DNA from: Paenibacillus sp. SZ31
Lineage (GTDB): Bacteria; Bacillota; Bacilli; Paenibacillales; Paenibacillaceae
Assembly (NCBI RefSeq): GCF_012912005.1
Contig: NZ_JABBEA010000007.1
Coordinates: 1 to 64,000 of the forward strand
Direction of reading: 5' to 3'
DNA length: 64,000 nt
Positions 9,192-17,889 of this stretch are shown piece after piece. Both the position numbers and the translations under genes were made by a program. The first letter of the stretch is position 1, and every line of letters begins with the position of its first letter. A model generated the notes under the pieces. The model did no database searches, was not told the DNA's origin, and worked only from the letters and a program-made list of their open reading frames with translations.

Positions 9192-10106
9192 CTATTCGTG
9201 AAGTGCCTCCCATAGCCCGGCGCCAAGCATGTTGCCTGCGGTCTGCTTGCGATAATGTTCTGTTGCAAATGCATCGCTATAAGTCATAAATTCGCTAGCT
9301 ACAGTGGCTCCGAGAGTCGCGGCTTGCATGACAGAAGCTTCGCTACCAAGAAGCTGTTGTTCTGACTCCAGAAGTCGCATCGCCATGCCTGAGCCCCCGC
9401 CAGCCGCAATCGCAATCTTGGTCCAGCGGTTATCCGAGTCAATCTCTCCATACAACGCAACCGTCACCAGCGATGCACTGAACGTCTCCCGTCGACCCAG
9501 CTTGCGATAAAAGGAAACTTCTCGTGCAGCAGGTCTGTACTCACCTTCCACATCAAGCTTAGAGGACGGTCTCATCGGAATATGAATCGAGATTAATACG
9601 TCCCCTGGATTACGGCTGCCATCCCGTCCACCCTGAAGCCAGGAAGACACACTGCGGATCTCGATGCCGCTGTCAGTCAACCAGTGCAGCTCCGCATCAT
9701 GTACAAGTAAAGCAGTCAGTGTGTCACCCACTCCGGATACAACATTCCCGCCAATGGTTGCCACATTTCGAATGGAAGGAGCAGCAATTGCATTCACCGC
9801 TTCTTGCAGGATCGGCAGTTGATGCAGCAATGCTTGTGAAGCACATTCCTTTAATCGCGTCATGGCTCCAATGACCAGCTCATCTCCACGAATAGATACA
9901 CCGCTCATTTCAGGAATACGACCCAGACTAATCATGTGTTCAGGCGCTGGAATCAAGCCACCTTCCCACTGGGTTCGCAGCAATGTTCCACCTGCCGTAA
10001 AACAACATATTCCCTTCAGTCTACTTCTCAACGTTTGCAGTTCTTGCAGATTCTCAGGCTGCCATACCGATGGCATGGCTCCAGAACCGTATGCCGGTAT
10101 TACCAT
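9192..10106 (-). CDS. pucC: Xanthine dehydrogenase FAD-binding subunit PucC
   Basis: FAD subunit of the xanthine dehydrogenase complex (304 residues). FAD-binding motifs are the AGGTLL loop near residue 40 and APSIRNVATIGGN near residue 115, followed by the CO-dehydrogenase flavoprotein C-terminal domain (about 190-300). It takes electrons from PucE and passes them to NAD or another acceptor. RBS AAGGGG sits 8 nt before the ATG. It is separated from pucB by about 290 bp with a hairpin, so pucC-D-E may be a sub-operon with its own promoter. Confidence 0.93.
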   Translation of the reverse strand: MVIPAYGSGAMPSVWQPENLQELQTLRSRLKGICCFTAGGTLLRTQWEGGLIPAPEHMISLGRIPEMSGVSIRGDELVIGAMTRLKECASQALLHQLPILQEAVNAIAAPSIRNVATIGGNVVSGVGDTLTALLVHDAELHWLTDSGIEIRSVSSWLQGGRDGSRNPGDVLISIHIPMRPSSKLDVEGEYRPAAREVSFYRKLGRRETFSASLVTVALYGEIDSDNRWTKIAIAAGGGSGMAMRLLESEQQLLGSEASVMQAATLGATVASEFMTYSDAFATEHYRKQTAGNMLGAGLWEALHE

Positions 10107-10324
10107 CGCTGCATCCCCTTTCTCTCTCTTCCATGGGCAGGAAATTCAACCGTCTGATCCAGATAATTCTTCAAATCATATGAGAGTTCAGCAACAACGT
10201 CAATTCCCTTCACATCGTTTTGGATAAATGTATAAAACCTGCGTTCCATTTGTGCTTGATGCATCATGATCTAACGAAAGCTAACACAGGCTCTCTTTCA
10301 CCACACGTTAAAAGGAGACAAATA

Positions 10325-10349
10325 GGCCAACCAGACTGTCTGGCTGACC
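10325..10349 (-). terminator. Hairpin between pucB and pucC
   Basis: A 12-bp imperfect inverted repeat (GGTCAGCCAGAC / GTCTGGTTGGCC on the minus strand) with almost no loop, lying 48 bp past the pucB stop. The following T content is modest. It may attenuate or end the upstream puc transcript. Confidence 0.55.
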
Positions 10350-10396
10350 TGATCATGTTATTAAATTATACATAGTTAATAATCTTCTCCTGTTAT

Positions 10397-11044
10397 TTAG
10401 TCTGTCTGCTCCGACTCGTATACATGATTCAGAATGCGTTCCAATTCCGGCTCTGTATCCGCATCCCAGAAACTAGTCTCAGACAGTGGTACATGTACAC
10501 CTGAATAGTTAGCGCTGCGCATAATCTTACGTGCCCCCTCATCTCCATGCAAGGACAACAGAGGGCCGAACATATGGGAGCGAAAAGCAACAGGCGGCTT
10601 ACCTCCCTCACCGTCGGTAGCTGCAACAAAGTCACTCAGCCTGTGGGTAGCCAATGCTGTGCTCACCCGATTGATATCCTGCGCTTTTAATAAAGGCTGA
10701 TCACCCAGTAACATGAGAATGCCCTCCGGTTTGTATTCCATCGCAGACAATACGCCAGAATGAAGAGAATTGGCCATACCGCAGGCATAGTCAGCACAGA
10801 CCACAATTCGAAGTCTCGCTGTGGGATGATAGGCATACGTGGCAGAATCAAACCATTTTACAGGTAGCCATGCCAACGAATCTTCCGGTTTGACCACACA
10901 GACCACTTGATTCAACTCCGAATTCAGCGCAGCTTCCAATGACCATGCAGCCAGCGACCTTCCATCAGGCATGACAACCGAGAGTTTATCTCGACCAAGA
11001 CGACGACTCTTACCTGCTGCCAGAACTATGCCCGTCATTCGCAT
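10397..11044 (-). CDS. pucB: PucB/MocA-type molybdenum cofactor nucleotidyltransferase
   Basis: A 215-residue MobA/MocA-like nucleotidyltransferase. The nucleotide-binding N-terminus GIVLAAGKSRRLGRDKL is diagnostic, and LLGDQPLL is the metal-binding aspartate motif. In this context it should activate molybdopterin (probably as the cytosine dinucleotide form) for insertion into PucD; B. subtilis pucB is in the equivalent position. ATG at 11044 is chosen because AGGGGAG lies 8 nt upstream. It overlaps the end of pucA by 35 bp, implying coupled synthesis of the two maturation factors. Confidence 0.88.
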   Translation of the reverse strand: MRMTGIVLAAGKSRRLGRDKLSVVMPDGRSLAAWSLEAALNSELNQVVCVVKPEDSLAWLPVKWFDSATYAYHPTARLRIVVCADYACGMANSLHSGVLSAMEYKPEGILMLLGDQPLLKAQDINRVSTALATHRLSDFVAATDGEGGKPPVAFRSHMFGPLLSLHGDEGARKIMRSANYSGVHVPLSETSFWDADTEPELERILNHVYESEQTD

Positions 11045-12287
11045 GCGCAACGCTCCCCTTCTGCACCTCGGAACTCAAGGAGGAGACCTTATGTTTACAT
11101 GCGATCAATTCAGCTGCAATGCTGATGGCGATCTCTTCGGGACCTTCTGCCCCGATACCCAAACCAACGGGAGAATGCACATATTTCATCGGTGGTAAGC
11201 CATCCAGCAGACGGACTGTACGTGTTTTGGAACCCATGATGCCAAGATACGCATACTCACAGTCCACTACCATCTCCAGCAATTCACGTTCGCGTGGAAA
11301 ATTGTGACTCATCAAAATTAAATAATCTCCTTTGTTCATGTTTAACAAAGGCATAATCTCCCGCGGGAAGCCCATCACGAGTTCGGTTTCAGGGAACCGT
11401 TCCGAGTTGATTAGGGACTCTCGCCAATCGGCTACCACCACACGAAATCCTGCTGATCGGGCGAGTCTGACAACAGGAATAACATCATTCCCGGCTCCGA
11501 TGATAATCAGGCGAGGTTTAGGCGTATACAGCGAAGTGAGTTGCTTCGGGAGGTCCCAGGGATTCGTCGATACCGCATCGTTTGTCGATATTTCAGCCTC
11601 AGAGGTATGTTGTGAATCAGCGGATAGTTGGGAAGAGTGAGAACCGTTGGACGCAGCAGGTACCACTTCAGGCACAAGCGTAAGACGAAGTATATTCGGA
11701 GAATGTTGTGTGGAAGCCATATTTTTATTCCTGGCCACCCCTACGTTGTACTGTTCATCAACCTGAAATGGTGCTAGATTATGATTCTTCACGCGATCAT
11801 GAGAAGGGACGAGCGAAGGACGCAAGACTGGATGGTACCCCTTTTCCATAGGCTCAGTCCGTCTCCAGTCATATTCAACCTTCGTATAATCATCTTGGAA
11901 TGTTCGGGTTAATGCTGTTGTAGCCCCGGATTGCAAACACTCATGCATCTTCTGCAACGTATCTCGGAGTTCACCACACACAGGTTCAAGCAACACAACA
12001 ACGAGTCCGCCGCAGCCAATCGTCTCCCCCCAGGACAGATCATCCTCGGGACGCATGTCGTACTCCGCAAATTCCATCTGCTTCGTATCCAGCACATGGC
12101 TCACCCGGGCCTGAAGATCACTCTCCAGACATCCCGGACTGATACTACCAACCATTTTTCCATCCTCAGTCAACAACATAGAGACTCCCTGCTTACGGTA
12201 AGCATGACCCTCTACCTTGATCGCTGTTGCGAGCACGCAGCGCGTTTCACGGGCTGCGATTGCACACAGATCATGCATTTCCATATC
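11010..12287 (-). CDS. pucA: XdhC/CoxI-family xanthine dehydrogenase maturation factor PucA
   Basis: XdhC-type accessory protein that binds, sulfurates and delivers the molybdenum cofactor to xanthine dehydrogenase. Of 425 residues, the N-terminal domain (about 1-115) has SISPGCLESDL and ETIGCGG, with the Cys residues usual in XdhC. The C-terminal Rossmann domain (about 255-405) has LIIIGAGNDVIPV and LGIMGSKTR. Between them lies an unusually long (about 130 residues) polar linker rich in Ser, His and Asn with no recognisable fold. The ATG at 12287 is preferred (GGAG 6 nt upstream) over the ATG at 12296. Confidence 0.9.
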   Translation of the reverse strand, partial: DMEMHDLCAIAARETRCVLATAIKVEGHAYRKQGVSMLLTEDGKMVGSISPGCLESDLQARVSHVLDTKQMEFAEYDMRPEDDLSWGETIGCGGLVVVLLEPVCGELRDTLQKMHECLQSGATTALTRTFQDDYTKVEYDWRRTEPMEKGYHPVLRPSLVPSHDRVKNHNLAPFQVDEQYNVGVARNKNMASTQHSPNILRLTLVPEVVPAASNGSHSSQLSADSQHTSEAEISTNDAVSTNPWDLPKQLTSLYTPKPRLIIIGAGNDVIPVVRLARSAGFRVVVADWRESLINSERFPETELVMGFPREIMPLLNMNKGDYLILMSHNFPRERELLEMVVDCEYAYLGIMGSKTRTVRLLDGLPPMKYVHSPVGLGIGAEGPEEIAISIAAELIACKHKVSSLSSEVQKGSVAHANDGHSSGSR

Positions 12288-12326
12288 GGTCTCCATCCTT
12301 TCTGGAATCGCATAAGCTTCCTTCGA

Positions 12327-13649
12327 TCAGATGCGCTTCATTAATCTCGCAATGCTCTTATCCGACTCACGCAGCACAATGCCACGATCGATCGTCTGAA
12401 TCTTACGATTTTTGAGCACGATACTTCCATCGATAATCACGGTGTCCACACAGCTTCGTGTTGCAGAATAGACCACGCGGGAATAGACATCCGTCTCATA
12501 GGAAGGATACGTGTGGAAATCATCCAGATCCAGCAGCAGCATATCTGCCTTTTTGCCCACTTCGAGACTGCCGATTTCCTTCGACATGCCGAGCACCTCA
12601 GCACCACCCATGGTAGCCATGCGCAATACCGTCCGTGCATCCATCACCGTTGGGCCATGAGGAATCTTCTGCATCAGCGCTGTGAGGCGCATCTCCTGAA
12701 ACATATCCAGATTGTTGTTGCATGCGGCACCATCGGCACCAATCCCAACCGCGATCTGACGATTCAGCAGATCAGGAATATCGGCTACCCCGGAGGAAAG
12801 CTTCATATTCGATCCAGGACAGTGAGTGACTTTGACACCGCGCTTGCGGATGATCTCCTTCTCTTCCTCACTCAACCATACACAGTGGGCCAGCACCAAT
12901 CTTGGGGTCGCCAAACCAATATGATCGAGATATACGATGTTGCGCATTCCGCGTTCATGTTCTACCAGTTCGATCTCTCCACGATTCTCGGAGGCATGGG
13001 TGTGGACTTTGACATGATATTTATTGGACAGGTCTCGCACCTCTACCAGCAATTCTTCGGTACACGATACTACGAAGCGTGGACAGAAAGCATACTGAAT
13101 GCGTCCTCCGCCAAACCCGTTCCATTTTTCCAGCAGATCCACACTCTGTTGCAACGAAGTCGCTGTATTCTCACGCAGGGGTTCCGGAACCTCGTCGCCA
13201 TGATCCATCATCACCTTGCCGGAAATGACCCGAATGCCGCTCTGTGCCATCGCCTGAAATGCCGAGTCTGTGTGATGTACCGTCTCCATATCCAGAATGG
13301 TCGTGGTTCCACTGGAGATCAATTCGCCGAGTCCAAGCATTGCCGAATAATAGACGGATTCCTCATCATGCGCTGCTTCCAGCGGCCAGATGCGTTGACG
13401 GAGCCAATCCATCAGTTCCAGATCGTCCGCACGTCCACGGAACAAGGTCTGACACAGATGAATATGCGTCTGGATAAAGCCTGGTAACAGCACTTTGCCG
13501 CGAGCATCAATAACCTGATCAGCCTCAACGTCGATGTGAGCTGCAATCTCCTTGATTTTGTTATCCTCGATCAATAGATCTCCGATGAACACTTCCTCTT
13601 CTGCATTCATCGTCACAAGCTGTGCGCCTTTCAGCAGGATCGTTCCCAT
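12327..13649 (-). CDS. Aminohydrolase (purine/SAH deaminase-like) in the puc operon
   Basis: A 440-residue amidohydrolase-superfamily enzyme. Metal ligands are visible: HxH in GFIQTHIHL (about residue 62), HTHASEN, AHCVWLSEEE, and the Asp in GIGADGAACNN. This is the signature of deaminases of the MtaD/SsnA/TrzN group, which release ammonia from aminated purines or triazines. Its location inside the puc cluster suggests that it feeds purines into the pathway, for example guanine to xanthine, replacing the unrelated GuaD of B. subtilis. Adenine, 8-oxoguanine or nucleoside substrates are equally possible. AGGGGAG precedes the ATG. Family sure; substrate inferred from context only. Confidence 0.8.
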   Translation of the reverse strand: MGTILLKGAQLVTMNAEEEVFIGDLLIEDNKIKEIAAHIDVEADQVIDARGKVLLPGFIQTHIHLCQTLFRGRADDLELMDWLRQRIWPLEAAHDEESVYYSAMLGLGELISSGTTTILDMETVHHTDSAFQAMAQSGIRVISGKVMMDHGDEVPEPLRENTATSLQQSVDLLEKWNGFGGGRIQYAFCPRFVVSCTEELLVEVRDLSNKYHVKVHTHASENRGEIELVEHERGMRNIVYLDHIGLATPRLVLAHCVWLSEEEKEIIRKRGVKVTHCPGSNMKLSSGVADIPDLLNRQIAVGIGADGAACNNNLDMFQEMRLTALMQKIPHGPTVMDARTVLRMATMGGAEVLGMSKEIGSLEVGKKADMLLLDLDDFHTYPSYETDVYSRVVYSATRSCVDTVIIDGSIVLKNRKIQTIDRGIVLRESDKSIARLMKRI

Positions 13650-13744
13650 GCCAATCTCCCCTATCTGTGTCTGTCTATATAGTTCAACTCATACATATTT
13701 ACACTTGTACTCCGATGACAGATTAACCTTCCGATCGCTGTCTG

Positions 13745-15340
13745 TTACCATCCAATAGCCATTCCATCGCCCCTGGGGTCTGCTGCACCGCTAATCATGC
13801 CATCCTCACGAATGACAATGCCTTGCGACTGTCCCATAATCCCGTCCCATGGTGCTCTGGCTTCAACGTTATGTCCCCACTGGGCAAGGGTCGCACATAC
13901 GTCATCATGATATCGGTTCTCCACACGCATCGTATCGCCTTCTTCACCCCAGGTACGTCCGTACACCCAACGCGGCAGGCTGATCGCTTCCTGAATGTTG
14001 AGCCCGTAATCAAGCACTCCGGTAAGCACCGATAATTGTGTCTGCGGCTGGCCTTCTCCTCCCTGCGTACCTACGAGCATATAAGGTTTGCCATCTCGTG
14101 TAACGAGGCCCGGCATGAGGGTATGGAATGAGCGTTTGTTCGGTTCCAGTACGTTGGCATCTCTCGGATCTAAGGAGAAAAAAGACCCCCGGTTCTGCAT
14201 GATAACCCCCGTATCCCCCGGAACATACGCTGCACCGAAGTCAAAATACAGGCTTTGGATGAATGAAACTGCATTGCCTTCGCTATCAACCACCGCTGCA
14301 TACGCCGTGTCCTGACCTATCGTTTTAGACAAAAATGGTTGTGCCACAGGTGGAGCAGACTGAATCTCATTCCACAATTGGTCTCCGTAACTCTTGGACA
14401 ACAGAAGATCCAGCGGAATGTCCCTGAAATCAGGGTCCGTCAGATAACGATCACGATCACGAAACGCCTTTTTCACCACTTCCGCCATCAGATGATAGAA
14501 TTCCGGTGAGGTACGTGCTACAGAGGACAGATCCGTATGCTCCAGCATATTTAACATCATCAGCATCGAGAATCCCTGCGAGTTGGGCGGCATCTGATGA
14601 ACTTCATAGCCACGATACTCCGTGCTAACGGGTTTCACCCACTCGCCACAATGCCCTGCAAAGTCTGCTGGGGCAAGCATGCCCCCATCCTCACGAATAG
14701 CCGAGGTCAGACGATCCGCAAGCTCCCCTGTATAAAAAGCATCTCGCCCTCCCGTCTGAATCAGACGAATGGAGTTAGCGAGTTCAGACTGGATCAGCAG
14801 CTCTCCTTCCTGCAAAAGTGTACCCGAAGGGGCAAATACCGCTCGCAGCGGTGTATGACCCAGTATGAAATCTTCATCCCTTTCCATCCATAGGCGGAGA
14901 TTTCGGGATACAGGGCATCCTTTTTCTGCATACTGCGCGGCAGGTTCAAGCAATTGCTCCCACGGTAGCTTTCCGTACCGAGACCATACTTCCCACCAAG
15001 CATCCACCATTCCCGGAACCGTAATTGCACTAAGTACACCGCGCTGAGGGATGGCATTCATGCCCATCGCTTTGAACGTATCGGCATGAATGCCTGCGGC
15101 TGATCGACCACTTCCGTTATAGGCGGTAATCTCACCGCTGGCTCCATCATGAATCAGGAAGAAGGCGTCCCCACCAAGTCCGGTCATATGCGGATATACC
15201 ACACCCAGTGCTGCACTGACCGCAACAGCGGCATCATAAGCATTCCCGCCTTGCTGGAGGATGGAACTTCCCACTGCACTCGCCAGATAATGAGGAGAGG
15301 TGACCATGACCTCTCTGGAGATTGGCATTTGGTTTAACAT
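13745..15340 (-). CDS. GGT-fold hydrolase, candidate oxamate amidohydrolase
   Basis: A 531-residue Ntn-hydrolase of the gamma-glutamyltransferase family. Conserved blocks: GGNAYDAAVAVSAALGVVYPHM, GLGGDAFFLIHD, NSQGFSMLMMLNML, and the autocleavage/nucleophile Thr in GQDTAYAAVVD (about residue 345). It has no signal peptide, unlike secreted GGTs. It overlaps pucG by 7 bp, so it is co-translated with ureidoglycine-glyoxylate aminotransferase, whose product is oxalurate. In Klebsiella a GGT-like enzyme, HpxW, hydrolyses oxamate to oxalate and ammonia in allantoin breakdown. The same role here is an inference from fold and context. A glutathione or gamma-glutamyl substrate is not excluded. Confidence 0.78.
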   Translation of the reverse strand: MLNQMPISREVMVTSPHYLASAVGSSILQQGGNAYDAAVAVSAALGVVYPHMTGLGGDAFFLIHDGASGEITAYNGSGRSAAGIHADTFKAMGMNAIPQRGVLSAITVPGMVDAWWEVWSRYGKLPWEQLLEPAAQYAEKGCPVSRNLRLWMERDEDFILGHTPLRAVFAPSGTLLQEGELLIQSELANSIRLIQTGGRDAFYTGELADRLTSAIREDGGMLAPADFAGHCGEWVKPVSTEYRGYEVHQMPPNSQGFSMLMMLNMLEHTDLSSVARTSPEFYHLMAEVVKKAFRDRDRYLTDPDFRDIPLDLLLSKSYGDQLWNEIQSAPPVAQPFLSKTIGQDTAYAAVVDSEGNAVSFIQSLYFDFGAAYVPGDTGVIMQNRGSFFSLDPRDANVLEPNKRSFHTLMPGLVTRDGKPYMLVGTQGGEGQPQTQLSVLTGVLDYGLNIQEAISLPRWVYGRTWGEEGDTMRVENRYHDDVCATLAQWGHNVEARAPWDGIMGQSQGIVIREDGMISGAADPRGDGMAIGW

Positions 15341-16575
15341 AAGGCGCCCTCCTTCCCTGCATACACATCCATCGCTGCCTGCACCGCTTCACCGGCTGGT
15401 AACACGTGACGATGACGTAATAGAACAGCTTCCAGCGCTCCCAGCACATGAAGTACGTTCTTGCGTTGGCAACTGAATCCCATCGTACCGATCCGCCAGA
15501 TTTGCCCTTTCAACGGGCCGAATGAACTGGCGATCTCAATACTGAAATCGTTCAGCAACATGCTGCGCACCGACTCACCATCGATGCCCTCCGGAATAGT
15601 AATACAAGTGACCACCGGAAGTTTACTGGACATATCCCCATATAATTGCAGTCCCATTCCCTGAATTCCGGCGACCAATGCACGTTCATTCACAAGATGT
15701 CTCTGGAACCTGGCCTCCAACCCTTCTTGCAGCAGAATGCGTAATCCTTCGTGAAGACCGTAAAGCATGGAGGTGGCCTCCGTATGGTGGTTCAATCGTG
15801 CCGAACTCCAGTAATCCTGCAATTGGCTCAGGTCAAAATAATTGCTGGCAATGGTGCGGCCTTCTGCCCGCGCACTGGTTGCATCCCGCAGTCCGCGTTC
15901 AACTGTTTTGCGGCTCATCAGCTTCTGCTCCACACGACTGTTGTACGTGAGAGGTGCCATTCCTGAAGGAACGGACAAGCATTTCTGCGTGCCGCCCATC
16001 ACCGCATCCAGATGCCAGGCATCCGTCTCCACGGGTGTGCCACCAATAGTTGCCACAGCATCTACAACGAGTAAAATATCAAGCTCGCGACAGGCTTTGC
16101 CAATCTCGGCAAGGGGCTGCATCTGTCCGGTGGAAGTTTCACCGTGAACCATCGCAACCAGACTCGGTTTATGGGCATGGATCGCCTTGATCACCTCTTC
16201 CGGATCAAATACCGTTCCCCACTCCGTTTCAAAAAAGACAACCTCGGCACCACAGCGTTCCGAGATTTCAACCAGCAGATGTCCGAATCGACCGTAGATC
16301 GGGACGAGAACTTTGTCACCAGGCTGGATCAGACTGACCAACACAGCTTCAATCCCTGAACGGGATGTACCATCTACCGGATAACACCACTCGTTGTCTG
16401 TCATATATAACTCACGCAGCATCGCCATCGTCTCGTTCATCAAGGATGTGAACTCCGGGTCAAACTGACCCAGGATTGGAAAGGATAACGCTCTGAGTAC
16501 ACGTGGATCAACCTCAACGGGTCCCGGGGTCATAATGGTCCGCAAGGACGGAGATAACTCTTTATAGTTGGACAT
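15334..16575 (-). CDS. pucG: (S)-ureidoglycine-glyoxylate aminotransferase PucG
   Basis: A class V PLP-dependent aminotransferase (413 residues). It transfers the amino group of ureidoglycine to glyoxylate, giving oxalurate and glycine. Typical blocks: MTPGPVEVDPRVL, the FPILGQFDPEF segment, VDGTSRSGIEA, the PLP-aspartate in VVDAVATIGGT and the Schiff-base lysine in GGTQKCLSVPSG (about residue 205). The identity rests on similarity to B. subtilis PucG and on neighbours pucF and pucH. The ATG at 16575 (GGGAG 10 nt upstream) is slightly preferred over that at 16581. The GGGAG is inside the last codons of pucF. Confidence 0.92.
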   Translation of the reverse strand: MSNYKELSPSLRTIMTPGPVEVDPRVLRALSFPILGQFDPEFTSLMNETMAMLRELYMTDNEWCYPVDGTSRSGIEAVLVSLIQPGDKVLVPIYGRFGHLLVEISERCGAEVVFFETEWGTVFDPEEVIKAIHAHKPSLVAMVHGETSTGQMQPLAEIGKACRELDILLVVDAVATIGGTPVETDAWHLDAVMGGTQKCLSVPSGMAPLTYNSRVEQKLMSRKTVERGLRDATSARAEGRTIASNYFDLSQLQDYWSSARLNHHTEATSMLYGLHEGLRILLQEGLEARFQRHLVNERALVAGIQGMGLQLYGDMSSKLPVVTCITIPEGIDGESVRSMLLNDFSIEIASSFGPLKGQIWRIGTMGFSCQRKNVLHVLGALEAVLLRHRHVLPAGEAVQAAMDVYAGKEGALC

Positions 16576-16581
16576 CTGCAT

Positions 16582-17889
16582 TCAACTCCCGTAACCGTAT
16601 TTATAGAGTAGCCGGACCAGAACCCGAAAACCGCGCATCAGGTCTGCTTCAGCTGTATATTCAAGTGGATTATGACTAATACCATCCTGGCTCGGCACAA
16701 AGATCATAGCTGTTGGACAAGCAGGCTGGAAAATCTGCGAATCATGTCCCGCACCGCTTGGCATTGGCCAATAGGACAATTGCTCCTGCTCACAGATATC
16801 TTGAATGTCCGAGATTATCTGCGCGTTCATGGGTATGGGCGTGACAGATAGATGTTCTTCCCAGTCCAATACGAGCTGCTGCTCGGCTGCGATACGACTA
16901 AACGCCTGAAGCATATCCTGCCAGCAGCGATCAATACTTTCCTGCCGAATATGGCGGATATCCAGTGAAAACACCGCCCGTGCTGCAACCACATTCCCAA
17001 CACCCGGATCGGCTGTGATTCGCCCAACTGTGGCTACCAGTGGTTCTCCAGCTTCCAATGCGATATTCCTTACCTCAGCAATCATCTCGGCTGCTCCGGC
17101 AAGTGCGTCCTTGCGCCAAGACATCGGCGTCGTCCCCGCGTGATTTGCTTCTCCGCTGACGGTAATACTGAACCGCTTCTGACCTACGATATCGGATACG
17201 ACTCCAATCGAATGTCCAAGACGTTCCAGAACCTGACCTTGCTCAATGTGAAGCTCAATAAAGGCACCGTAATTTTTCGCAGCGGGTCTATATGCACTAT
17301 CAGGTCCAAAGCCTGCATCGCGGATCGCTTGTGCAAAGGTAACGCCATCTTGATCCTTCAAATGCTCTACATCTTCCAGAGTCGTCATTCCTGTTATACT
17401 GCGTGAACCCCAATACGCGAAAGGGAAGCGACTTCCCTCTTCTTCACATAGCGATACCACTTGAAGTGTGCGCTTCGGTACTCCGAAATGCTTCTGTAAA
17501 TACTCCAATGCCAGAACTCCCGCTACCACACCGTAAGCACCATCATATTTGCCGCCATACACGACAGAATCAATATGTGATCCGGTCACAATCGGTAATT
17601 CTTCAGCACCCGTCGCTGATTCCTTACCTTCGCCCTGGAGTGTGCCATACAGATTGCCGGACTGGTCAAATTCGGGAGACAGCCCTTTCTCATGCATTTT
17701 GGCAGCAAGGGCACCCTGTGCTTCACACCAAGCCGAGTCATACAACAGTCGTGTAACGCCACCCTGTGCATCCGCACCATATGTCGACAGCCATTCAAGC
17801 ATGGCTTGCAGCTCCACCTGTTCCACATTCGGCAAAGGAAGAGGTGCGTTATTCGTACCGGATGACCCGTATACTCCTGACTCCGTCAT
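16582..17889 (-). CDS. pucF: Allantoate amidohydrolase PucF
   Basis: M20-family binuclear metallo-hydrolase (435 residues), converting allantoate to ureidoglycine, ammonia and CO2. Metal ligands are seen in GSHIDSVVYGGKYDGAYGV (His/Asp), CEEEGSRFPFAYWGSR and ELHIEQG; GEANHAGTTPM marks the dimerisation/substrate His, and SGAGHDSQIF and the C-terminal ISHNPLEYT complete the site. Its ATG overlaps the pucH stop by 4 bp, with GGGGGAG 5 nt upstream. Stop and pucG start are nearly contiguous. The N-terminal 25 residues, rich in Ser/Asn/Pro, are outside the conserved domain. Confidence 0.94.
   Translation of the reverse strand: MTESGVYGSSGTNNAPLPLPNVEQVELQAMLEWLSTYGADAQGGVTRLLYDSAWCEAQGALAAKMHEKGLSPEFDQSGNLYGTLQGEGKESATGAEELPIVTGSHIDSVVYGGKYDGAYGVVAGVLALEYLQKHFGVPKRTLQVVSLCEEEGSRFPFAYWGSRSITGMTTLEDVEHLKDQDGVTFAQAIRDAGFGPDSAYRPAAKNYGAFIELHIEQGQVLERLGHSIGVVSDIVGQKRFSITVSGEANHAGTTPMSWRKDALAGAAEMIAEVRNIALEAGEPLVATVGRITADPGVGNVVAARAVFSLDIRHIRQESIDRCWQDMLQAFSRIAAEQQLVLDWEEHLSVTPIPMNAQIISDIQDICEQEQLSYWPMPSGAGHDSQIFQPACPTAMIFVPSQDGISHNPLEYTAEADLMRGFRVLVRLLYKYGYGS

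Noticed and set aside
12513..13487. 324-codon plus-strand frame opposite the puc aminohydrolase
   Set aside because: It is entirely antisense to a well-supported enzyme gene, His/Gln-rich as expected of a shadow, with no RBS.
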